A DNA stretch of 10,462 nt, from positions 1 to 10,462 of the forward strand of contig JAQIWT010001527.1 in NCBI GenBank assembly GCA_034696485.1, in the 5' to 3' direction. The notes under the pieces are model-generated. The model worked only from the letters and a program-made list of their open reading frames with translations, searched no databases and was not told where the DNA came from. The stretch is from Isohypsibius dastychi. Its lineage: Eukaryota > Tardigrada > Eutardigrada > Parachela > Isohypsibiidae. How positions within the stretch are numbered: position 1 is the first letter of the stretch; the number at the start of each line of letters is the position of its first letter. The position numbers and the translations under genes were made by a program. Positions 1-7,463 of this stretch are shown one piece after another.

Positions 1-41
<41 letters not shown>
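1..41. repeat. poly-C homopolymer tract, at least 41 bp
   Basis: The window opens inside an uninterrupted run of C that ends at position 41, so its full length is not visible. No hexamer structure is present, so it is not a recognisable telomere. It may be a genuine mononucleotide tract or an assembly edge artefact. A matching 16-G run occurs at 4220-4235. Confidence 0.9.
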
Positions 42-224
42 AGGGGATAATCAGACTTCCGCCCAGCTAGGCTTTTGCAACCTGCTTTAGACGCAAATTC
101 CGGATTGGTCGATTCATCAAACCCCAGTTGGGCGGAGGTCTGGTTATTCCACGGACCCCCGACCCGACCGAGATCAGGTTGTTCACTCAGATGGTTGCCA
201 TATCTGGTTCCTTTCATCGTTTTT

Positions 225-795
225 CTACTCAGATTCACACTTTGCAATGCGGATGGTATGTTATGAGGTCAAATGTGTTATTGTCAGTAAGAATATTGGA
301 GTCCGTTGAGAATGCAGCTCAAGATCACACGACAGCGCAAAAGCTAGCATCGGAGAGCACGGACACAGTGGGCGTTTGTTCTACAATCGTCGGCATGATA
401 GAAATTCTAGATCGTCCTGGGGCTATTCTTGACTTGGGCGCCAGATAATGCCGACTTAACACTCATTTTTAGTTTTGTTTCGTCCAATGGTTTTGAGAGA
501 GCGGCAATACAATTTTGAACCGATTTAAAAAAGTTTTCATCTCTCTGTCATGGAGGCCACCTGCTCTCATTCACAGAAACATGATGGTGATTCCTCTTCG
601 GATTTCATGTCATCACGCGAATTGGGTGAGTACAACAGTATGAACACATTCAGTTTGACTCTTCACCTGATCATCTGATGTCAAAAGGACTTTGCAAGCT
701 CTCCCCAGCAAAACATGTTTTTGAATTACATTCGATAAAATCCGTATCATTTTTCATCCTGTAGGGTAGTTTGAAGTATATATACGAAGGAACGG
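225..795 (+). pseudogene. Copy A of the FLYWCH-family 5' module (promoter, leader, first exon, start of intron 1); rest of gene absent
   Basis: This stretch aligns with two other places. Its upstream half (about 225-500) matches the region upstream of the complete gene on the minus strand (about 7860-7590), including GAGGTCAAATGTGTTATTGT and GAAATTCTAGATC. Its downstream half (about 425-785) matches copy B (4690-5080) nearly throughout, intron included. It holds the CTTGGGCGCCA palindrome at 433-443, a CCAATGG at 484-490, a TATA-position sequence degenerated to TTTTGAGAGA, and an open first exon with a consensus donor. No later exons of the family (SAM-like or FLYWCH) are recognisable in the following 4 kb on this strand. 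I infer a truncated paralogue. It could still be transcribed, or spliced to exons I cannot recognise. Confidence 0.7.
550..625 (+). CDS. First-exon-like coding segment of copy A, 25 codons plus one base, partial
   Basis: ATG GAG GCC opens a frame that stays open to the donor G|GTGAGTAC at 626, leaving phase 1. The peptide is Ser/His-rich and ends in FMSSREL. The corresponding exon in copy B begins with the same M-E-A and ends MSRES at the same phase-1 donor; the complete gene ends its first exon MSRDP, also phase 1. Relative to B, copy A lacks a 36-nt in-frame block after the third codon. An AG at 707-708 after a C-rich tract could end an 83-nt intron, but the sequence beyond it stops quickly and is not conserved as coding in B. 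Only the exon itself is supported. Confidence 0.45.
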
Positions 796-1896
796 ATTTT
801 CATCAAACTGAATATGATGATTGAACAAGCGACCTCCCTTCGACATCTAGGGCATCCTCAGGACATTGACTTGTCAGTAGATATTTCTGTTTCTCGAGGT
901 CATTCTTTATTTTCCAAAACAAATGTGTCTACCGCTACACTCCTTCAGACCCATGACCGAGAATTTGAATGCAGGGAATCCTTATTGCACAGGACTTCGT
1001 TCCGCTGATGATAGGTGAGCTTTATCGATTGAGCGTCTGGGTTGACGTAAAAGGCCGGCTACCTCCGGTAAACTTCTTGAAATTAGACGAATCTCCTTAT
1101 CGTATATTATCGTAAGACAGTCAAGCTCAAATGGAACATTTGGAATGAACAGTTGAATTTTCGGTATGCTTTCGAAAATTGATCTTTAGTGTGATCGCAC
1201 TTCACATATAGATTTTCTTGGAGACCTGTGAACAGAGGTGAAAGCCTTGAGGGTCATCTCGAGCTGCCATAACTCAACCTGCAAACTATGACATCAGCGT
1301 ATGACATCAGAATGAGGCGGGCGAAGATAAAGCAAGATAGATTGGAATCGTTCGCCATATAACATTATTGATTAACTCATGCGATTTATTCTGATGATCC
1401 GCAATGGATCTGATAGATCTGGGTTCGATTTGAGTTCATGAACTTTTTGGGAGATTATTTCGAGAAACTTGAATTTTCAGATCGATTAAACTAAGTTCTA
1501 TTTTTAGAGATCCCTTGAATTCTGTAAATCTAAGAAGCTGTCTTTGACTAGTGACCCACCAGCGGTGAAAGACATTTCGGAGTTTATTTTTGCACCATAG
1601 CGAAAACAGGTGAGAGACAAAAACAAGTGCGAGCTGAGCGGAGCCCTCTCCAACCATGGAGAATCGCCAAGAAATATATCATGGGGGCAGAACCAACGTA
1701 AGATAACAAGAATGACCCCCTCCCGTGGAAGTGCCTTACTATATATGTTTCTGTGTGCCAGCCCTAACAGACCTTCAAGCAGTGCAGTCATTCCAAGTTC
1801 TCCGAAACACCAGGCAGGAATGGCGAAAAGAACCTCCAATGCAACTTTGCATCAGCATAAAAGATCACGGTGTGAAACGCGCACTGCAGACCAATC
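796..1896. other. About 1.1 kb with no supportable gene
   Basis: The frames here are short or overlap on opposite strands (for example 1504-1839 minus against 1610-1960 plus) and resemble no family I know. A good isolated donor-like string, AACAG|GTGAGA, lies at about 1608-1617, with an open stretch of about 20 codons upstream in another phase; it could not be tied to an acceptor or a start. A 13-bp-period two-copy repeat of TATGACATCAG is at 1287-1310. No RNA gene was recognised. Confidence 0.5.
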
Positions 1897-1971
1897 AGAT
1901 TCAGCTCTAATGGGTGGATTGCATGATGCACGGTGCATTCTCATCCAATCCGCCCATTAAAGTTGAATCAT
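1897..1971. repeat. Imperfect 75-bp palindrome (foldback/cruciform)
   Basis: The left arm at about 1897-1921 and right arm at about 1946-1971 are inverted copies. The best core is AATGGGTGGATTG (1909-1921) against CAATCCGCCCATT (1946-1958), one mismatch in 13. The similarity continues outward through GATTCAGCTCT and AGTTGAATC with a few differences. The 24-bp spacer contains a second near-palindrome, ATGCACGGTGCAT. It may be a very small foldback element, a hairpin in a transcript, or a mutational inverted duplication. Confidence 0.75.
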
Positions 1972-1979
1972 GCACCGGA

Positions 1980-2514
1980 CGTTTTTCTGGATTAATCTAC
2001 AGATGCAGCGGACTATGTGATTGACAGGAAGTAAAGGTAAAGATTCCAAATATGTATCTGATTATCCAAAAATTTTTGATCATTCACTGCATAGAAATTA
2101 CTGAGAAGCTCCTTGTTAACACTTGAATGTGTTGTTGGTGTAGGAACAACTTCCCGGTATAGGCAATCCTGGTTTGAGTTGATTTTCACTGAACCGCCGT
2201 GTTGAGTATCATCATTCGATGTTTTTGCATTCACATCTCAAGATTCAATGTTTTTCAATACTTGCCACTGAAATATGGGTGGACTTTCGATTACCCAAGG
2301 AGGAAACTAAAAGCGAAGCATTAATTCTACGGCGGGCATATTCCCACCAATTGTTTTCAAACACCACATTCAGTTTTCGAAAAAAATTTGATTTCGCTGA
2401 ATTTTGGTCGTTCAGTGAATTCATGTATAATTATTTACGTTTCGAGAAAATTTCTGGCCATTTTTATTACAATGCTGGCAAGAGGGGAGAGTTAACCCTC
2501 CACGTCAGGCTACG
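1980..2514. other. About 0.5 kb with no recognisable gene
   Basis: The frame open from 2219 to 2518 on plus (99 codons) is rich in Phe and Ser, has no recognisable motif, and shows no splice or promoter context. I treat it as chance. Nothing else was identified. Confidence 0.45.
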
Positions 2515-2531
2515 GTAAGTAAGTAAGTAAG
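2515..2531. repeat. (GTAA)4 microsatellite
   Basis: Four tandem GTAA units plus a G. The preceding CTACG and following TTTTATGAACCCC show no further repetition. Such a tail sometimes marks the 3' end of a non-LTR retroelement, but no other part of one is visible here. Confidence 0.9.
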
Positions 2532-2542
2532 TTTTATGAACC

Positions 2543-2559
2543 CCTCCTTAATTAGGAGG
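2543..2559. repeat. Short perfect hairpin CCTCCT-TAATT-AGGAGG
   Basis: Six-bp perfect arms around a 5-nt AT-rich loop, 11 bp after the GTAA array. There is no T run, so it is not a Pol III or intrinsic terminator. Function unknown. Confidence 0.7.
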
Positions 2560-2873
2560 CAGTGACCTTATACCAGTCATGGTTTTCATAATAAAAGGGC
2601 CTAGCTACCGCTGGCAAAACAGAAAACATCTCGCAACTCAGAATACAAAACTAAGGCGATTTCCAATATCAAGATCTCCTTTGAACACAGCATAGGAGTC
2701 TTTCAAGATCCGAAAACACATCGATGCCACAATATACAGTAAATGAGATTTTCTCTCAGCTGAAAAATCAGAATCCCGCAGACTTTCAAGAAATATGCGT
2801 TCCATATCAAGTGAAGAAGGCGACGCAATTCCTTCCTACGGTAGGGTTGCGATTCCAGCCGGAAAAACGAAAA

Positions 2874-2975
2874 GGGATGGGATGGGATCGGGATGGGAAG
2901 GGTGGGATGGGAGTGGGATCCGACGGGATGGGATGTCATGGGACTGGGATTTTTGGGACGGACCTGGGATTGCGA
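2874..2975 (+). repeat. Left subterminal GGGAT-rich array of the hAT-like element
   Basis: At least nine GGG runs are separated by 1-4 nt (GGGATGGGATCGGGATGGG and similar), then looser GGGAT units to about 2975. In hAT elements, repeated subterminal motifs near both ends serve as transposase-binding sites; that role here is inferred. The plus strand satisfies the usual G-quadruplex pattern. Confidence 0.8.
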
Positions 2976-3299
2976 CATAGGGATACAGAATTTCTATTAA
3001 AACCCTCACAAAATTTTCATCAAGGAAGATTTTACTGAACGAGATTCCAAATTTAATTTTTATCAGCAAATGGTACAACAATCTCAACTACTGATCACCG
3101 AAAAGTTTCAAAATCACAGTCAGAGTAATGAAACGATCAACATGAATACTTGGTGCAGCACCGGAATCCAACCAATCCCGCCTCTTCGACCGAGCTGCTT
3201 TTTCTTTGTCATTCTACAACGTTCTTTTCAGGAGATGCAACAATATAAATAAGAATAGTATTCAGCGTTACCAGGCTAGGTTCAATTTACCGCTGATAC

Positions 3300-3578
3300 A
3301 AATTTGCAGTCTTTCAGATGATTGAACATCATGTCTTGTTCGCCTCAAACCGGATCTCTTCTTGTAGTAGCTTCCACACAAGCTAAACAGAAGGCCATCC
3401 GAGAATGGCTTTGCTGGTACTTTTAGTCAGATTTCTCCAAATACTTCCACAGAGGATTCTTCAGCTTTGTTTTCATCACCTGAAGAAACAAACGAGAACC
3501 TATATTAGAACAACGCGAAGCAAACAATACTCCCTCATTCCTACCTGAATCTTCATCCATCTCTGCAAATTCTGACAT
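3300..3578 (-). pseudogene. Remnant of hAT transposase N-terminus with BED-type zinc finger, two in-frame stops
   Basis: Reading minus from the ATG at 3578, one frame gives an acidic start (MSEFAEMDEDSG), then LWKYLEKS (3452-3429), then FCLAC (3392-3378, the C-x2-C pair), then NHLKDC (3323-3306, the H-x4-C pair). This order, an aromatic L/V-W-x-Y start followed by C-x2-C and H-x4-C, is that of the BED finger that binds DNA at the N-terminus of hAT transposases. A TAA at 3425-3423 and a TGA at 3347-3345 break it within the finger. The donor-like CAG|GTAGGA at 3547-3541 and AGs near 3506 and 3483 suggest a short intron in the ancestor. No catalytic or dimerisation region follows before the element ends, so it cannot make a working transposase. 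Confidence 0.6.
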
Positions 3579-3804
3579 CTTGTTGTGTGCTATTGATGTT
3601 AGGAAGAAAGTGAAGATGAATGAATGCCAAGATGAAACGAAAGCCAAGGCAAGAACGAAATATGACAAAAGTTTTCAGATCGCCGGCATGAACGATTTTT
3701 CACACACACCGCAGCCACCCCCACTTCGTGTCTTCTCATTCACTTCGAATGAAGAGGTCGATGCGCTTTGGTACTAAATTTATAAGAACGCCGCTGTTTC
3801 AACT

Positions 3805-3976
3805 TCAACTTATCCCAATCCAAGTCCAATCCCACGATCCCATTCCCGCCCCACCCCACCCCACCCCACCCCACCCCAGCCCAATCCCAGATCCCTTATC
3901 CCATCCCAGCGGATCTCCGTGGGATGGGAAGGGTGGGATTTTTGGGATGGGATTTGGGATCATTTGGGACGTGGGA
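3805..3976. repeat. Right subterminal G/C-rich array of the hAT-like element, including (CCCCA)5
   Basis: About 3805-3910 is C-rich on plus, with CCCAATCC-type units and five tandem CCCCA units around 3849-3878. About 3920-3976 is G-rich on plus (GGGATGGGAAGGGTGGGAT and so on), repeating the string found in the left array. The two strand biases meet near 3911-3920, so the right end carries repeats in both orientations. Confidence 0.75.
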
Positions 3977-3995
3977 TGCCAACCCTAGGCTACGG

Positions 3996-4689
3996 ACTAG
4001 GACAATCTAGAGACTGGTTCGCCGACATGTTGTGGCAACAATCAATTCAGTTTACTGAAAACTGTGACGGTAGTGCATTAACCTTTATTAGTCATTTTTG
4101 CAAAGAGAACTTGAAGAATGAATGTAAATAAAAGAAACATTTAAAACATTTTAACACAGGACGCCATACTGCTAGTGGAGAGGCGTGGCTTGCGATCGAG
4201 TTAACATCCCAGTCACCATGGGGGGGGGGGGGGGGTCGAATAAAACCACACAACTTTGAACGACAATTTGGCGCCGACAAACGATGTACAGCGTTTGTCC
4301 ACCAAAAACGTATTAAACACTGTTCGATACCATATGACTTGATTTTAGGCTCACCGTAGGTGCTGCTAATTACCGATTCTCGCGTACCAAAATGTTATCA
4401 GTCAGCCGAAGAAACATCGACACTTCGATTGGCCTATCTGGATTTGAAAAACGAGAAGCCTAGCCGTCAGTAGATGACTTCATCAGGTAACAACATGCTC
4501 TATGGGCATCGCTCGACTATATGAAGTCATCCTCAGTCTGATGGAGTCAAAGCTGTATTTTCTGCGGAAGATCGGAATTGCATCACAAAAACACTTCAAA
4601 CGTACGAAGAGCGGAAAGGTCACCGATTATCTAGATGTATTGCAGCCGGTGCTTTGCCGATGCGGTTCCATGTTATCTGGCTGCGGCCC
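3996..4689. other. About 0.7 kb with no gene; contains poly-G tract and two hairpins
   Basis: It holds a run of 16 G at 4220-4235. A perfect hairpin has arms GACAAACG (4276-4283) and CGTTTGTC (4292-4299) around an 8-nt loop. A wider inverted repeat pairs GATGACTTCAT (4473-4483) with ATGAAGTCATC (4521-4531); ATATGAAGTCATC recurs near 5217. A frame from 4502 to 4786 is open but unrecognised, and its 3' part is the copy-B promoter, so I do not call it a gene. Confidence 0.55.
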
Positions 4690-5180
4690 GTGGCTATCTT
4701 TGACGTGGGCGCCAGGGATGACCAACTTACAACTCATTTCTAGTTTTTTTCGTCCAATAGTTTTAAGAAAGCGGCACTTCAACTGAACCGGTTTAAAAGA
4801 GTTTTCATCTTTCTTTCATGGAGGCATCACCATCGTCGTTCGTTGATTGGGAGCAAGAGTCTTGCTCTCATTCACCGAACGAAGATGGTGATTTCTCTTC
4901 GGATTCCATGTCCCGCGAATCCGGTGAGTACAACAGTATGAACACATGACTCTTCACCTGAACATTTGATGTCAATAAGGCATTGCGAGCTTTCCCCAGC
5001 GAATGTTGTTTTGAATTACATTTCAGAAAATTCGTATCATATTTCAACCTGTACGGTAGTTTGTACTTGTAGTATATGTCGTCCGACTGGACTGCTTTTG
5101 TCTTCTCCAGCACCGCGAGAACTGTAATGCAAGCCAAAGCAGAATCGTCGAAGAGAGAATTTTTGTCGGCTCAAGAATAG
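4690..5180 (+). pseudogene. Copy B of the FLYWCH-family 5' module (promoter, leader, first exon, intron 1); rest of gene absent
   Basis: It aligns over about 4690-5080 with copy A, including the palindrome CGTGGGCGCCA (4704-4714), TTTCGTCCAATAG, the leader TTTTCATCT, the first exon and the intron start GGTGAGTACAACAGTATGAA. The TATA position reads TTTTAAGAAA (4761-4770), weaker than in the complete gene. About 5080-5175 aligns instead with the reverse strand at 8190-8290 (piece F). The SAM-like and FLYWCH exons are not found before the convergent gene's 3' end at 5881, so the copy is truncated. It may retain promoter activity. Confidence 0.7.
4818..4923 (+). CDS. First-exon-like coding segment of copy B, 35 codons plus one base, partial
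   Basis: ATG GAG GCA starts an acidic, Ser-rich frame (VDWEQES..., ending SDSMSRES) that runs open to the donor G|GTGAGTAC at 4924, phase 1. The last five residues, MSRES, correspond to MSRDP, the whole first exon of the complete minus-strand gene. A C-rich acceptor (TTTCCCCAG, ending 4999) would give a 76-nt intron and a further 42-codon frame ending in TAA at 5127. The equivalent in copy A has frame-changing indels, so I do not accept that second exon. The segment is probably a relic. Confidence 0.5.
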
Positions 5181-5415
5181 CTTCAGGTATGAAATATGGT
5201 TCGACGGACTGATCACATATGAAGTCATCTTTTCTTTTTTTGCTTAACTTCTTGGCGGCGGAATAGTTTCTGACGTTCGCCCGTTTTAGACAAAGTTTCT
5301 GGACCATTCCAAACTATTTTGAAATTAGCTTGATCTTATGAGTCGGTACTTGAACAGAATTCTAGTTTCGTTACCAGTATCAACTGACTGACTGGCATTT
5401 CCACCAGGAGAGAAC

Positions 5416-5440
5416 TGTAATGCAATGTAATGTAATGTAA
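5416..5440. repeat. (TGTAA)5 microsatellite with one variant unit
   Basis: The units are TGTAA, TGCAA, then three TGTAA. The array starts inside GAGAACTGTAATGCAA (5410-5425), a 16-bp string also present at 5117-5132 in copy B, so the microsatellite seems to have grown from a duplicated piece of that module. Confidence 0.85.
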
Positions 5441-5647
5441 TTTATACCTTTCAGTAATAATTAATATCTGTATCTGAATAATATTAAGAATCTGCCCACG
5501 TGGAGAAACAACCTGATGGCTTATCATCAAAGTTTAGTCATGATATGCAAAGAATCATTGTTCTGTCAGATCACTGGTGTGAGAGTTGAAGAAATGCCTT
5601 GGATTAGGAGTACTCTCCCATATAAAGGGTTTTAAATGGAAATGTTT

Positions 5648-5694
5648 TATCGTTTCCATTCAATTTAATATCGTTTCCATTTATCGTTTTCATT
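5648..5694. repeat. Three tandem/near-tandem copies of TATCGTTTYCATT
   Basis: Copies lie at 5648-5660, 5669-5681 and 5682-5694; the last has one change (TTTTC for TTTCC). They lie in the presumed 3' untranslated or flanking region of the minus-strand gene and overlap its candidate ATTAAA signal. Confidence 0.8.
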
Positions 5695-5880
5695 TTTTTT
5701 TCATATCATATACTTCTCTGACCATCGACATCAACCAGATACCAAAGTGGAAGTGCTACCAGCTATCATACGCAATGAGACAGAATCTCTATCGCAAGGG
5801 ATGTCGAATGTGTGACCTTCCTTGCTTTTTTTGTATCATGGTTGATTTTCCTCGTTCATTGGCTGTCAACACTGTTGGTG

Positions 5881-7463
5881 TCAAGTCATCCGTGACCTTG
5901 TTTGGTATCGGCCAGCTGATGAGATTTGCACTGTGGCTTCCGTGCTCTTGTTCACCGCGCGGAATTCAACAATCTGTCTCCATTGGGGGATCAGCCATCT
6001 TTTTGTCAGTGGAGTAACTGATGCTCTATAATCCTGATATATTTCGCGAAGGCTCGCAATGGTTTGCCGCGGCTTATCCAGTTCGAGTATAACGTTCGAG
6101 AGGGCGTTTTTGAGATCTTGTCGAATTCGTTTCTCGTCAACAGGCGCATGGCTGGAATGTTGTTGTGAAAAGATGTAACGTTGATTCTTCCACGTCAGCG
6201 TTGCCGGGCAAGTTTCATCCGCACACTTATATATTTTTGTATTTCCCCGATATGTTTGGAAATAGTAAAAATGTCTATCTCGATGAAGAGGTGGATTAGG
6301 CAGAAGTAGCATCGTTCCATTATTTTCCCATGACATCTCTTGTACGTCAACCTTTTGACCTGCAGAGATTCGTCTTCAATATGTCATTTGATTATCATCA
6401 AATTATGTAATATAATTATAATGTGATCATAAAAAGTGTGATTAGAATGTTCGGCTCACCACGGTTTAGAGTCGGCTTTCCCTCAGTATCAACACCATCG
6501 GTTGCTGAAGCCCCGTTAGCATTAGTGGCTGCTGCTAAAACCGGATATTCTGTCATTATTGAATGATACAGAAGTATGCGAGAATCGCTTGAGCAAATAA
6601 GCCAAATTATTAAACTTTCTGCTTCCCGTCACATTTTTTTATCTCACCTGGGAATCTGGCGAACAATTGCTTGCTCGTTTTGGTAGTATCAATACATTTA
6701 CACTCTCGCTACCGCAATAAGAAGCCTCAGAATTATTACCTGCATTGTCGATTCGCTGGCGCTTCATTGTCCATGGTTGTTGGTTCATTGATGCGTTGCT
6801 GATTTCATTGTTCCCTTCCTGGATTTTTTCAGGTTCAAATATAAGACTCCTTCTCTTCACTGGCTGATTTTGTTCAACGCGAATAACATTGCGCAAATCC
6901 GATGAGTGACTCGCCGAGCGAATGAGATAATTCTTTAATGAAAGGTCATCTCGCATGGGCAACTTCAACGCGGCGAGTAACTCAGGTGTCAGCATCCTCA
7001 AGTCTTCAGAACTTTGGAAATTCTCATCCTTCAACGCTGTACGAGTCCGCTCAGATAAACGCAACTCACGTGCCAGATCGTCCAAGAATGCATCATCTTC
7101 CAGCTCGTTTGTTGCTGTCAAGTTTGCATCCGTAGCTTTCGAGGGGCTACCTCCATCTTGAAAAACTCGACGACCGGTTATTTTCTTGGGCGCCAGTTTA
7201 TTGTGTCCGTCTGGAAGAGAAAAATCAGAACGCGAATGAATGAGATGAATGAGTCATGATGCCAACCGCTCTTCGAAAAGCAAAAGAGCATGAGAAGTTA
7301 AGTTTACTTCGGCTAGATAAGTTGCCATGAGTCATTCGCATTTTTCCACCTCTGCTTGAATATTTCCCACTGCTATGCAATCAACAAGCTCATCGAGACC
7401 GGTTCTGATTTTAGAAATGACTAATTTAATATAATAATGCTACTCACTGGGATCGCGAGACAT
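5881..7463 (-). CDS. SAM-like plus FLYWCH-type zinc-finger protein, four exons, 351 aa
   Basis: Exons, minus strand: 7463-7448, 7210-6740, 6549-6460, 6359-5881 (stop). Donors are A|GTGAGT, CAG|GTAATA and G|GTGAGC; acceptors are TCTCTTCCAG, ATGACAG and TCTCTGCAG. Every junction is phase 1, and the sum is exactly 352 codons. Start: the only in-frame ATG after an upstream TAG (7541-7539). Domains: basic N-terminus (KKITGRR, residues 14-20); SAM-like helical region about 46-103 (DLRMLTPELLAALKLPM pattern); basic patches KRR 124-126 and KRQR 155-158; Ala/Thr/Gly linker; FLYWCH-like finger about 223-263 with aromatics HFYYF, Cys238, Cys243, His260 and His263; conserved C-terminal block about 291-329, duplicated at 10107. 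FLYWCH fingers bind DNA or proteins and occur in Mutator-derived and nuclear regulatory proteins; SAM domains mediate oligomerisation. Inferred role: nuclear DNA-binding or adaptor protein. The spacing C-x4-C-x16-H-x2-H differs from the common H-x-H ending. The exact target is unknown. Confidence 0.75.

Larger units (their letters stand above)
2842..3987. mobile_element. Decayed hAT-like DNA transposon, 1146 bp, with TIRs and imperfect 8-bp target duplication
   Basis: The left end reads TAGGGTTGCGATTCCAG (2842-2858). The right end, read inward on minus, is TAGGGTTGGCATCCCAC (3987-3971), matching at 13 of 17 positions. Flanks are TCCTACGG (2834-2841) and GGCTACGG (3988-3995), identical at 6 of 8 positions. 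hAT elements are known for 8-bp target duplications and for short termini starting YA-G. Both ends carry dense GGGAT-type subterminal repeats. The interior holds the broken start of a BED-finger transposase on minus, and no room remains for a full hAT transposase, so the copy is internally deleted and non-autonomous. The three independent lines (termini, duplication, BED finger) agree. Confidence 0.75.
5181..5880. other. Intergenic 0.7 kb between copy B and the 3' end of the FLYWCH-like gene, with small repeats
   Basis: It contains a donor-like TTCAG|GTATGA near 5190, a (TGTAA) array at 5416-5440, three copies of TATCGTTTYCATT (5648-5660, 5669-5681, 5682-5694), and on minus an ATTAAA at 5669-5664 that could be the polyadenylation signal of the gene ending at 5881. 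No coding sequence is supported. The plus frame 5586-6017 is antisense to the last exon of the real gene. Confidence 0.5.

Noticed and set aside
1-41. Poly-C as a telomere
   Set aside because: No telomeric unit structure; a pure homopolymer.
1415-1435. GGTTCGATTTG resembling a tRNA B box
   Set aside because: No A box, acceptor stem pairing or cloverleaf could be drawn around it.
1504-1960. Overlapping frames of 111 (minus) and 116 (plus) codons
   Set aside because: They overlap on opposite strands, lack recognisable motifs or gene signals, and neither could be supported over the other.
2842-3987. G-rich arrays as a minisatellite or interstitial telomere rather than a transposon
   Set aside because: Inverted termini, flanking duplication and BED-finger remnant explain the arrays as subterminal repeats.
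5000-5127. Second exon of copy B after a C-rich acceptor
   Set aside because: Open for 42 codons, but the corresponding sequence in copy A has frame-changing indels and an early stop, so there is no sign of coding constraint.
5586-6017. 143-codon open frame on plus
   Set aside because: It is antisense to the last exon of the FLYWCH-like gene, which has recognisable domain motifs and splice sites; the plus frame has none.
6639-6739. Extension of exon 2 to the frame's own stop at 6639 as the gene's end
   Set aside because: A phase-1 donor at 6739 joins in frame to two further exons carrying the zinc finger; the longer form is kept only as a possible isoform.
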